From: Clostridia bacterium
Lineage (GTDB): Bacteria; Bacillota; Clostridia; TANB77; CAG-508
DNA length: 64,000 bases
Assembly (NCBI GenBank): GCA_022792135.1
Contig: JAAWAM010000009.1
Location: forward strand, 24,165 to 88,164
Reading direction: 5' to 3'
Shown: piece after piece, positions 54,325 to 63,512 of the stretch
Layout of the letters: every line of letters begins with the position of its first letter
Position numbering within the stretch: position 1 is the first letter of the stretch
The notes under the pieces: generated by a model
The model's database searches: none
The model's input: the letters and a program-made list of their open reading frames with translations, nothing else
What the model was told of the DNA's origin: nothing
Program-made: the position numbers and the translations under genes

Positions 54325-55458
54325 TTATATATTAGTTATATCACTTTCACTACTATTTGCTGTGTCTAAATATTCTTCTAATTTTTTTAGAACTTGTTCT
54401 AGTCCAGTTCCTTTATAGTAAGATGATATAACAAAATTTAATTTTGGCACTGCTGCCTTCTGACTCTCTCTTGCTGTTTTCTTTTTGGCTGGTACTTCTA
54501 TATTTAAAGTTTCCATTTCCTCTTCTGTTAATTGTATTTGCATCGTTTCTATTTTTTCTTTCATCTCGTTTAAAAAATCTGCTACCCCATTGATATCTAC
54601 TCCTGAAAAGGCAATAACAAATTTAGGTCCCATATATCGTACAAATACATATTCTGATGATAAGTTTTCTTTTATGTAATTACTGATTTGTGTGATTACT
54701 TTATTTCCTAACTCTCTTGAAAATTCCTTGTTAATTTGCTGTATATTGATTATTTTAAACATACATATGGTAGAAATTGTATATTCATCAATAATTTTCT
54801 TTCCTTCTCCATATAAATATTCTTCTGAATAGAGTCCAGAAAATAAATCTTTTCTAACAATTGATTCTAATGTTCTTTGATGACCTACTGTTTTTAATAC
54901 AGATACAATGTTTTCTTTAATAACTTCTAATACAGTTGTATCTACATTATCAAAATCATGTGGTGTTCCACTTTCCATAATCCAATATCCAATATAAACA
55001 TTGTCTATATATAGAGGGAAAAAGATAGCTGATTTGGCTCTTCCAAATTCTAGTTGTTGATAAGGAAGTCTTTCATTTTCATTGTTTACTGTTACATATT
55101 TTGGTGTTGCTGATTCGATACTATCTTTAAATAAATCTAATTGATGTAGATTTTTCAAAGCATCCCAATGTTTGGCATCTACATTGGATGCTTTGACTTG
55201 ATATTCTGCTCCATCAAATACTACTATGGTTGAATATTTAATTTCATATCTTTCAACTAATACATCGTTTATTTTTTTTATTTTATCTTCTACGGTAGAT
55301 GTTTCACCAATTGCATTCATGAAATCTTGAACCACATATAAATTCGTTATTTTTTGATTCATGTTTTTGAATTTTTGTATTTTTTTGTGTATTGTTACAT
55401 TATAGATTACTAGTCCTAATACAATTAAAACTAATATCACAACTACTGCTATTATCAC
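54325..55458 (-). CDS. membrane-anchored GAF and degenerate GGDEF domain protein
   Basis: This 377-residue protein has one N-terminal helix (residues 1-24) and then a GAF-like domain (VEDKIKKINDVLVERYEIKYSTIVVF...). After that comes a GGDEF-fold domain starting at RKDLFSGLYSEEYL, where the active loop is degenerate (RYMGPKFVIAF instead of RYGGDEFVI). It is therefore unlikely to make c-di-GMP and more likely senses a ligand. It follows the CpaE-like gene by about 30 bases and precedes ireB. Confidence 0.78.
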   Translation of the reverse strand: MIIAVVVILVLIVLGLVIYNVTIHKKIQKFKNMNQKITNLYVVQDFMNAIGETSTVEDKIKKINDVLVERYEIKYSTIVVFDGAEYQVKASNVDAKHWDALKNLHQLDLFKDSIESATPKYVTVNNENERLPYQQLEFGRAKSAIFFPLYIDNVYIGYWIMESGTPHDFDNVDTTVLEVIKENIVSVLKTVGHQRTLESIVRKDLFSGLYSEEYLYGEGKKIIDEYTISTICMFKIINIQQINKEFSRELGNKVITQISNYIKENLSSEYVFVRYMGPKFVIAFSGVDINGVADFLNEMKEKIETMQIQLTEEEMETLNIEVPAKKKTARESQKAAVPKLNFVISSYYKGTGLEQVLKKLEEYLDTANSSESDITNI

Positions 55459-55487
55459 TTAGGTGTTTCCCTCCTTTAGTTTTTCGT

Positions 55488-57657
55488 TTAATAATTATTT
55501 TTCATTTGATTTAATGTATGATTCATATTGGGAGAAAAAGTATTGTTGGTTCCATATCCGTCCTCCAACTGATGGTGGTCGATACGTATTGGTTACTAAA
55601 TATACCATATTGGCTAATTCTTTTAAAGTTTGCATAAATACTTTTGAATATCCTTTTAGCGAAATATTACATTCTATAATATTTTCTAAATATCTGGTAT
55701 ACGTTTCTTCTTCAAAAGGTATGGATACATATTTCATTACGTTTCGATCAAATAGTTCTGTCATAAATGACATAGCTGGGTCATTATAATAAGCCATACC
55801 ACCAATGATCGTTTTATCTGTAATTCCTCTAATTTTTACTGTTTTATTTAGAATGACTCTTAATTTTTTCTCATCTAGCACATTTTTTGCTTTTAAGTTT
55901 CTTAAAAATGCTGTTAATGGTTGGATGGTTAATACATCTAATGTTTGTACCAAATAGGTTTCTTGTGATTGCTTGTAATATCCACTTGGTGTTTCAAAAT
56001 CTGTATCAATTAAAATTAATGAATGTTTTTTTAATAATGTTTCTAATATTTTATCTACGTTGTTAATGGCTTCTCCTTCGTCTGGTAATGAAGTGTAAAC
56101 AGTAAGATTTTTATTGACAGATATTCCCTCTGCTACTCCATGAGCTAGTCCATCTATACTACGCGTAGCTATTCTTCTTAATTCTTCTTCATTTTTGGTA
56201 TAAATATAATAAGAATTTCTATTTTGAGTCGTGTCTAATATGGCTGTATTAATTCCTGCTGAAGATATGAATTCAGCTAAGTTATTGACAATAAAAGAAG
56301 TTCCATTTTTACTAGTACCAACAAAGGTAACTATCTTTTTACCGGATGTTAATAAGTGGGAAAGATCAATTGTTTCTGGTTCTATTTGTGTTGTAAGCCC
56401 TGGTAATAATGTTTCTTCTAGTTTCTCTATTTCCTCTGGTTCTTCTACTACACTTGGTCTTGCTAATTCAATTCCTGGTAATACAGGAGTTTCTTCTAAG
56501 CCTGGCAGCATAGTTGGTTCTTCCACTTCTGATTCCATTGGTAATATCGGTGCAACTGGCTCTTCTATAACTGGTGTTTCTACAACTGGTGCTGGATTTT
56601 TTCTTGGTCTTCCTCTTCCTCTTTTTACTGGTTCTGTTATGATTGGTTCTTCTACAACTGGTGTTGAATTTTTTCTTGGTCTTCCTCTTCCTCTTTTTAC
56701 TGGTTGTGTGATTGGTTCTTGTTTTTCTGTTACTTTAGATTGTACTGAAACTTCTGACTCTTCTTGTTCATTTTCTATATCCATTGGTTGTGCTTGTGGT
56801 TTGACTCTTGATAATTTTTTATTACTGTTCATATTGACTGAAGATGGTATGACAACTGGTCTTGACATAATTTTTTCTTTGGTTTTTGTTCCTAATAACT
56901 TTTCACTTGGTCCTTCTCTTGTTTCTTTTTTGTTTTTTCTTAAACTATTGGAAACACTATTATTAAAAGACATAATTTGCTGATATTTTGATGATTTTTC
57001 TTCTAATACAGCTCGCACATTTAATGGTAAAAATTTGCTAATAATTCTTAATTGGGTATCATTGTATTGAGCTGCTATATTATTGAAACTATCAATATAT
57101 CTATCCTCATTTTTTCCAAGTCTCTTATAGTGAGCTAGAATGTTTTGGATTTCCATTTCACTTACATCATTTTCGTTTTCACTTTGATAGTTTACGTTTT
57201 CTGCTTCTATTTTATAATAACTTTTCGCTTCTTTTTTAAAACGTGGTCGATGGATTAATCTACATACCTCGTCCACACTTCTATCTGCCCCTATGACAGC
57301 ATTATAAATTCCAATTCCAAATAGTTTTACTAACATTTCTTCTGATTTTGTTCTTCTATCAGAACAAATTAAGATAATTGGTATATCATTTCCTTTTAGA
57401 TTGGATGCTTCATCACTGATGCTGTCTAATTTGTCAAATATAAATTTATCAATTTGATCGTATTGTGTGTGTGTAAATGCTTCTAAATCTTCACTTATTA
57501 CTACTCTATCATAAGTTTTATCTTTTTGTAATTCTTTTAATATTGCATTAAAGTAATAAACATTTTTATAGGAAATGATTTGTTTATATTCTTTTTGATA
57601 TTTTTTTACAATCGATTCTGATATTTCTTCATTACTTACAGCAAATAAGACTTTCAT
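55488..57657 (-). CDS. CpaE-like ATPase with linker repeats; possible +1 recoding at its C-terminus
   Basis: Residues 1-140 resemble a response-regulator/CpaE N-terminal domain (KVLFAVSNEEISES...VVIGADRSVDEVC). Two linker repeats of type KRGRGRPRKN (AT-hook-like) follow, then Pro/Glu-rich spacers. From ~430 there is a MinD/ParA-like ATPase domain with deviant P-loop KKIVTFVGTSKNGTSFIVNNLAEF and SLILIDTDFETPSG. Zero frame ends at 55495 after ...PPSVGGRIWNQQYFF. If the CGGA at 55557 is recoded as in the other genes, the end becomes SVGGYGTNNTFSPNMNHTLN... with stop at 55488. Both are open, so this instance is less certain. It probably organises a pilus or surface complex. Confidence 0.75.
55557..55560 (-). 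other. candidate +1 recoding site CGGA in the CpaE-like ATPase
   Basis: Context is GTT GGA GGA C GGA TAT GGA ACC. This is the only CGG in the window whose zero frame does not end in an obvious break. The +1 frame uses AT-rich codons (ACT TTT TCT CCC AAT) and ends seven bases later than the zero frame. Confidence 0.5.
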
Positions 57658-57660
57658 TTG

Positions 57661-58068
57661 TTACCCCCTTCCAAATTTTACGAACACTGCAAATGCTAGT
57701 GGTAAGATTTGGCATATAATTAATATTGTTATAAAGCTTACCATTAAGGCCATACCTCTTTCTAAGGTATCTAATTTTCTAATCCCTATTACATATTGAT
57801 GAATTGCTCCAATGGCAATTCCTAAAAAACAAAATGGTATGCTATAAATCCTAATTATATTTAATATGTATGCGACTAGTCCATACGCATCTGAACCATA
57901 TTTTTCTTTGTAATCTTCTAATGAGTTGGTTGCATTTTCTTTGATTTCAATAATTTTACTTTCTGTTGTATCATCAATTGCTTTTGTTTGTGCATAAACT
58001 TGATTGCTATATAAAAATAAGCCCATGATTAGCATGAATAGGATAACAATTATAGTTATTTTTTTCAT
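57661..58068 (-). CDS. small secreted/membrane protein, VirB2/TrbC-like topology
   Basis: This 135-residue protein has an N-terminal signal-like helix (ITIIVILFMLIMGLFLYSNQVYA), an exterior segment and two C-terminal membrane helices (IYSIPFCFLGIAIGAIHQYVIG; MALMVSFITILIICQILPLAFAVFV). This is similar in layout to VirB2/TrbC pilin-like proteins. It is directly upstream of the CpaE-like gene (four-base gap), suggesting a surface-assembly locus. The family is not certain. Confidence 0.6.
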   Translation of the reverse strand: MKKITIIVILFMLIMGLFLYSNQVYAQTKAIDDTTESKIIEIKENATNSLEDYKEKYGSDAYGLVAYILNIIRIYSIPFCFLGIAIGAIHQYVIGIRKLDTLERGMALMVSFITILIICQILPLAFAVFVKFGRG

Positions 58069-58165
58069 TGTAATGCCCCTTTCTAAGTCTTTCTTGGTAA
58101 AATATTCCTTGTAAACATGATACTTTTATATCATACAATAAATTATTAAAAATAGCAAGATTTTT

Positions 58166-59401
58166 TTATAATTTATTGTATAAATATTTCATATTGGTAT
58201 ATACGCCATTTGCCCAGTTTTTATCGGTTGCATATCTTTTATTAATACCAGTTAAAGTCGGTCCATTGTAGTAAGTTCCTAGTGCTTTTTCTCCCCCATA
58301 AATAGTAGTTCCTTTTGGATTTAAATAGTATTTAACAAATACTCTGGCAATTAAATCAATTCCTTCTGAATAATTAGAAAAATGGTAAGCTCCACTATAA
58401 GGATTAGAATCATAGGCTCCATACCCAAATAAATTATTTTTTTCTTTTGCAATTTTGGAAGTTCCCCATCCACTTTCATGAATTCCAACTGCGGCTACAA
58501 AAAGTCCATTTATGTTATATTGTTTCTCTATGTAATAAAAATATTCTGCATGTTTACTAAAAATTTGATTGACATCTTTTTTATCGTTCAATGCTTTTTT
58601 GAATTGTTCTAAACTTAGTCCACTTGGCTTATTTAATGGCATATCAAAACTTAATTTTGCAATTTTTCCTGTCTCAGAAGTGTTTGATTTTTTCTCTTCA
58701 TCGTTACTATTTAGATTTTTATTCGTAACATTTTCTGATTTCACATAACCTATTACACCTGCTCCAGAAATTCGATACCATTTATTCTGGACTTCTAATA
58801 CTTTTAATGCTTGTCCTTTCGTTAGGGTTGCTACTTTTTGTGCTTGTTCATTCGCTTCTTCCCTAATATTGGCTCTGTCTGAAGTTACCACTACAGTATC
58901 TCCTACTTTTATCTTGTAATTACTTGTATAATTCCCACTTCCTACTTCTACTATTTTGTTGACAGCTGCTCTTGTAACTTTACTATGGATTTGCTCTTCT
59001 GATACGATTTGTTCCTCTTCATATATTACTTTCTTAGTTACTTGTTGCTTTCCCTCTCTGCCTTCTTGAATCACTTGAATGACACCTTTTGGTAAACTAG
59101 CATTATTTTGATATTTCGTAATATATTCTAAATCTACTTCTTCTATTATAATTTTTTCCTTTTGTTCTTGTTTGGTATTATTTTGAATGATTTCATCGAG
59201 ATCGATTGGAATTGCATGACTAATTTTAAATTCTTCTGCCCCCGCTTCTGCATTTACTTCTTTGGCATAAACTTCATTTCTTTTAAAATAATAGTTATAA
59301 AATATAATACCATATAATATAATAAGAATAGAGGCTAAAAAAACAATCAAATTTTTTAGTGTTACTTTTATGTGTTTTCTTGTTTTATCTTTTGCTTTCA
59401 T
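58166..59401 (-). CDS. membrane-anchored cell-wall N-acetylglucosaminidase with SH3 domain
   Basis: This is about 411 residues from the ATG at 59401 (AGGTG site); an in-frame TTG upstream is rejected. One N-terminal helix (VFLASILIILYGIIFYNYYF) leads to a linker, an SH3-like domain (VGDTVVVTSDRANIREEANEQAQKVATLTKGQALKVLEVQNKWYRI) and a C-terminal glucosaminidase/LytG-like domain (GLFVAAVGIHESGWGTSKIAKEKNNLFGYGAYDSNPYSGAYHF). The catalytic Glu is in HESGWG. It probably remodels peptidoglycan. Confidence 0.88.
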   Translation of the reverse strand: MKAKDKTRKHIKVTLKNLIVFLASILIILYGIIFYNYYFKRNEVYAKEVNAEAGAEEFKISHAIPIDLDEIIQNNTKQEQKEKIIIEEVDLEYITKYQNNASLPKGVIQVIQEGREGKQQVTKKVIYEEEQIVSEEQIHSKVTRAAVNKIVEVGSGNYTSNYKIKVGDTVVVTSDRANIREEANEQAQKVATLTKGQALKVLEVQNKWYRISGAGVIGYVKSENVTNKNLNSNDEEKKSNTSETGKIAKLSFDMPLNKPSGLSLEQFKKALNDKKDVNQIFSKHAEYFYYIEKQYNINGLFVAAVGIHESGWGTSKIAKEKNNLFGYGAYDSNPYSGAYHFSNYSEGIDLIARVFVKYYLNPKGTTIYGGEKALGTYYNGPTLTGINKRYATDKNWANGVYTNMKYLYNKL

Positions 59402-59524
59402 ATTATCACCTAATACAATTCTACCTTTTTCGTCTTTTTTTGTCAATTTAAATTATTGGAAATTTCTATTGATTTTATTTGAAAATTATACTATTATATA
59501 GATAACTTTTTCGAAGGAGGAATT

Positions 59525-60322
59525 ATGGATAAGAAAAAACGATTCTTAACGGTTATAACCATTATTTTATTGCTTGTCGTATTTTTTTTAGCTTATTTAT
59601 TATTTCACAAATACGTTTTAAAAAAGAATTTTGAAAATGACATTTTATCCTTTGCCAATAAAAACGAAGCCACTGTTTTTAAAATCCATAAAATAATTCT
59701 TTTTAGTAGTTGTGATGCTAAAAACAAAAACATTACCAATACAAATTTCACCATTGAAAATTTATATCAATATACAGATATGGCTTTGTTTATTAGTAGT
59801 TCATCGAAGGAAAAGAATTTAGAAAATACTCTTCAGAAAGTTTCTATTGATAAGATTCAATTTAATACACCACCATCTGTTGGTGAACCGAAATTGTATT
59901 ACAAAAATATTAATTCTTTTGCCAAAAGTACTATCCTAGAAAAAAATTTAGTAACTGAAAAATTAGAATTTACAATTACTTCAGAAAATGAAGCAAATTT
60001 AGACAACCCTATTTTATATAATAATTTAGCCAATCCCATTGTGCTTAATTACGTGAATCATAATATCAAATCAGATTATACTCTAACCGACACTTCAAAT
60101 CCGATTACTTATGATGGTTCTTTATTGAAAAAATGCAATATTTTATTAAATACCATTGCTTGTAATCTTTCTTTTGATATTAATATTACCAATCATCTAA
60201 ATCAAAAATTTAAATGTAGTGTCTATCTAGATATTCCTTTAGAAACAGAGGACAAAACTATTTATGATGGAAATATAACATTAAAAAAAGATACTAACTT
60301 TACTTTTTATCGATACCAATAA
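59525..60322 (+). CDS. membrane-anchored protein of unknown function
   Basis: This 265-residue protein has one N-terminal membrane helix (residues ~9-27, VITIILLLVVFFLAYLLFH) and an exterior region rich in Asn/Thr and beta strands. An AAGGAGGAATT site precedes the ATG. It is 18 bases upstream of the acyl-CoA ligase gene, so probably one operon. No family is recognised. Confidence 0.7.
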   Translation: MDKKKRFLTVITIILLLVVFFLAYLLFHKYVLKKNFENDILSFANKNEATVFKIHKIILFSSCDAKNKNITNTNFTIENLYQYTDMALFISSSSKEKNLENTLQKVSIDKIQFNTPPSVGEPKLYYKNINSFAKSTILEKNLVTEKLEFTITSENEANLDNPILYNNLANPIVLNYVNHNIKSDYTLTDTSNPITYDGSLLKKCNILLNTIACNLSFDINITNHLNQKFKCSVYLDIPLETEDKTIYDGNITLKKDTNFTFYRYQ

Positions 60323-60340
60323 TCAATTAGGAGGAATCAA

Positions 60341-62071
60341 ATGAAAGAAAAACCAAATGTGGCAGAACAATTAAAAGGAAAGTACCACAAAACAGAAGAA
60401 GTAACTAATTTTAAAGATATGTTATATCGTTCTAGTAATATTTATCGCACTAGAACTGCTTTTAAAGTCAAAGATAAACAAGGAACCATCCAAAGCATTT
60501 CTTATGAACAATTCAGAAATGATGTTATTTATCTTGGGACAAGCCTACTAAAAAAAGGATTTTTAAATAAAAAAATTGCCGTTATTGGTAAAAATAGTTA
60601 CCAATGGTGTGTTTCCTATCTAGCTGCTTCTATTGTTGGAATTGTTGTACCAATTGATAAAGAACTACCCACTAATGATGTCATTAATTTTATGAATGTT
60701 TCTCAAACAGTATGCCTTTTAGGAGATGTTAAAAATTTGAATGCTGTTTTAAACAAGATGGCTAACGTTGAAAATCCAGATACTACCTTTATTCTTTTTG
60801 ATGAAAAATTTGATACTTTATTAGAAGATGGAAAAAATGCTTATTTACATGGTTTTACTGATTTTGATAAAATTCAAATTCATCCAGATGAACTTCGTAT
60901 TTTGCTTTTTACCTCTGGAACAACAGGAAGTGCAAAAGGTGTATGCCTATCGCAAAGAAATATCTGTTCTAATATTTTATCCATTTATGGAATTGTAAAA
61001 GTAAAAAGAAGTGATTTATTCTTCTCTGTTTTACCTTTACATCATACTTATGAATGTACCATAGGTTTTTTACTTCCTATTTATAGTGGTGCTAGTATTG
61101 CCCACTGTGAAGGTTTGCGCTATCTTGCTAAAAATATGCAAGAATTCCATCCTTCTGTTATATTATGTGTTCCTCTATTGTTAGAAAACCTACATAAGAA
61201 TATTGTAAAAAATATGAATCAATCATTACCAGACAAATATAAAAAGAAAAACAATGAAAATCCTTATTCTTCTTTGCCTTTCTTTTTAAAGAAAATTGTT
61301 AAAAATAAGATTAAAAATACATTAGGAGGAAGACTTCGTGTATTCATTGTAGGAGCTGCTGCTGCAAATCCCAATATTGTAGCTGATTTTAGAGATTTAA
61401 AATTAAATACTTTACAAGGATATGGACTAACTGAATGTGCTCCTTTAGTTAGTGGCAATACCGATTTCTTTCAAAAAGACGATGCGGCTGGTCTTCCTAT
61501 TCCAAATGTAACCTATAAAATAGACAATCCAAATGAAGAAGGGGTTGGGGAAATTATTGTAAAAGGTCCTAATGTTATGCTTGGCTATTATGAAGACGAA
61601 GAAAAAACCAACCAAACCATTGTGGACGGTTGGTTTCATACAGGTGATTTAGGAAAAATTGATGAAGATGGCTATTTATATATTACTGGTAGATGTAAAA
61701 GTGTTATTGTAACAAAAAATGGCAAAAATATCTATCCAGAAGAAGTAGAATATTATTTAAATGACAATCCTTTAATTTCTGAATCTTTAGTTTTAGGAAT
61801 TCAGAAGGAAAATGATGATGAAACTTATATTAATGCTCAAATTTATCCTAATATAGAGGCCATTACCCAATATCTGAAAGGTTCTGTTCCTACAAAAGAA
61901 GAAATTTGGAAAGTTATCTCAGATGCTGTGGCTAGTGTTAATAAGAAACTTCCTAACTATAAACACATTAAAGGTTTTGTAATTCGTGATAAAGAATTTG
62001 AAAAAACAACTACTCAAAAAGTAAAACGTTATGGGGATAATATGAAAATTAACAAAAAATCAGATTCTTAA
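60341..62071 (+). CDS. AMP-binding long-chain acyl-CoA ligase family protein
   Basis: This 576-residue ANL-superfamily enzyme has the P-loop-like LLFTSGTTGSAKGV, the hallmark YGLTECAP and DGWFHTGDLGKIDEDGYLYITGR, and the C-terminal KNGKNIYPEEVE with the adenylation lysine region (KTTTQKVKRYG). It activates a carboxylic acid, probably a fatty acid. An AGGAGGAATCAA site lies before the ATG. A strong terminator follows. Confidence 0.88.
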   Translation: MKEKPNVAEQLKGKYHKTEEVTNFKDMLYRSSNIYRTRTAFKVKDKQGTIQSISYEQFRNDVIYLGTSLLKKGFLNKKIAVIGKNSYQWCVSYLAASIVGIVVPIDKELPTNDVINFMNVSQTVCLLGDVKNLNAVLNKMANVENPDTTFILFDEKFDTLLEDGKNAYLHGFTDFDKIQIHPDELRILLFTSGTTGSAKGVCLSQRNICSNILSIYGIVKVKRSDLFFSVLPLHHTYECTIGFLLPIYSGASIAHCEGLRYLAKNMQEFHPSVILCVPLLLENLHKNIVKNMNQSLPDKYKKKNNENPYSSLPFFLKKIVKNKIKNTLGGRLRVFIVGAAAANPNIVADFRDLKLNTLQGYGLTECAPLVSGNTDFFQKDDAAGLPIPNVTYKIDNPNEEGVGEIIVKGPNVMLGYYEDEEKTNQTIVDGWFHTGDLGKIDEDGYLYITGRCKSVIVTKNGKNIYPEEVEYYLNDNPLISESLVLGIQKENDDETYINAQIYPNIEAITQYLKGSVPTKEEIWKVISDAVASVNKKLPNYKHIKGFVIRDKEFEKTTTQKVKRYGDNMKINKKSDS

Positions 62072-62078
62072 AAATTTA

Positions 62079-62144
62079 GAGACTATGGTAAAAGTTGTGT
62101 AAAACAGATTTCTTTCTGATTTACACAACTTTTACCATAGTCTC
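62079..62144 (+). terminator. 25-bp perfect hairpin after the acyl-CoA ligase gene
   Basis: GAGACTATGGTAAAAGTTG... and its exact 25-base reverse complement around a 16-base loop. It lies between convergent genes. It lacks a long T run, so it may end transcription on both strands or be a recent inverted insertion. A stem of this length is unusual. Confidence 0.7.
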
Positions 62145-62172
62145 GATTTCTATAATAATTATCTTTCCAAGT

Positions 62173-63408
62173 CTAATTCTTTATTGGTATATTAATCCCT
62201 CCATGTGCTACTCTTTTACTATAATCAAAGTCTCCATATTTTGTCCTTGCAAATAACTGATGCATTTTCCCATAAATTGTTCCAGGACATTTATCTAAAA
62301 CTTTTTCTATATGTTGTTTTACCTGTTGTGAATACATACCATTTGTTCTTACCAATACATCATTTCCAATATTAATACTTTCTCCTTTTTTAAAGTGCTT
62401 ATTTCCAATTAATATTCCATCATCTAAATATTCAATTGTATCCCTATTATTTTTAAGCATAACACCACAACCATGTGGTGTCAGAGTAATTTGTTTATGA
62501 TTTAATTTTATTGTGTTTTTAGAAGATAAATTAGGATGGACTAAGTAAATGTCGTTTCTAGGTGCTGTTAATAAAGTAAAGTTATCTTGTTCCCATTGAC
62601 AACCTATACATATAGCATTTTTAGTAGGCATTCCATAATGACTTAGATTAATAATTTCCTTGCCTGCCAATTCTCCTAAAACTACCTTACAAAAATATCT
62701 GTTTCTATCTTTATTTATTTTTTGTAATATATTAGCTAATTCTGCAAATTGAATAGCTTTTTTTCCATAGATATATCTTAAATATCTATTTTCTTTATCA
62801 TCATATACTGTTTCAATATCATTGTAATACCAGTTGCCCTCTACAGGATATAGTCCATATCTTAAATTATCTTTTTTTAATTCGATTGCAGAAGCATGAA
62901 CTATCATATATTGACCTTCTGAAAGTTCTGTATTATCTTCTTTTTGTTCAGCTAAAATTGCAAAATGATTTCCCACATTATAATTCCAATAAAATTTATC
63001 TGTTCTTTCCAAATCAATTGAATCTAATATTTGTGATGGAAGTTGTTTAGTTGCATATTTTAAATATGTTTCCCTATTGGACATAACTCTATCTAGTCTT
63101 TCTTTGAACTCTTGAACAGTAATACTTTGATTTAATTTGTAAACTGCCGTTCCACAAACATTCACTGTTGCATCTACTGGAATAAATGGAACATCAGAAT
63201 CCCATGAATAGCAAACACCTGTATAAAATCCTCCTAGCATTCTTGTACCATTTTGTGCTATTCCTAAATCAGGCATTGCATATATCATACTTTCTTTTTG
63301 AGTTTGAGATAATTTTGTTCCTACTTTACTTAATAGTTTTGATGTTATTTCTAAATGTTTTAATATTTCTTTTTGAGTATTATCATTTAATGAAAAATTT
63401 GTTATCAT
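62173..63408 (-). CDS. divergent RtcB-like protein
   Basis: About 412 residues from the ATG at 63408 (AAAAGGGA site). Blocks resemble the RNA ligase RtcB: IYAMPDLGIAQNG (MPDxHxGxG), FIPVDATVNVCGTAVYKL (VGVDIGCGM), NVGNHFAILAEQ (GTLGTGNHFIEI), MIVHASA (LHSGSRG) and VAHGGINIP. Several metal ligands differ (VDIGCG becomes VNVCG), so it may have lost ligase activity. The assignment is by motif alignment in my head only. Confidence 0.45.
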   Translation of the reverse strand: MITNFSLNDNTQKEILKHLEITSKLLSKVGTKLSQTQKESMIYAMPDLGIAQNGTRMLGGFYTGVCYSWDSDVPFIPVDATVNVCGTAVYKLNQSITVQEFKERLDRVMSNRETYLKYATKQLPSQILDSIDLERTDKFYWNYNVGNHFAILAEQKEDNTELSEGQYMIVHASAIELKKDNLRYGLYPVEGNWYYNDIETVYDDKENRYLRYIYGKKAIQFAELANILQKINKDRNRYFCKVVLGELAGKEIINLSHYGMPTKNAICIGCQWEQDNFTLLTAPRNDIYLVHPNLSSKNTIKLNHKQITLTPHGCGVMLKNNRDTIEYLDDGILIGNKHFKKGESINIGNDVLVRTNGMYSQQVKQHIEKVLDKCPGTIYGKMHQLFARTKYGDFDYSKRVAHGGINIPIKN

Positions 63409-63512
63409 ATAAAAAATCCCTTTTATCATAAATTTGATTTTCATCAATTTAATTATAAAAGGGGATTTATACTATGTAAAATACATATTTGTTTGCAAAG
63501 TATAACCTAAAA

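Noticed and set aside
5411-55560. CGG reassigned to another amino acid (as in some bacteria)
   Set aside because: A reassigned triplet would keep the frame. Here the frame changes by one base each time.
56550-56720. Duplicated KRGRGRPRKN segments as a mobile repeat
   Set aside because: They are in-frame protein repeats within one gene (AT-hook-like linker), not a DNA element.
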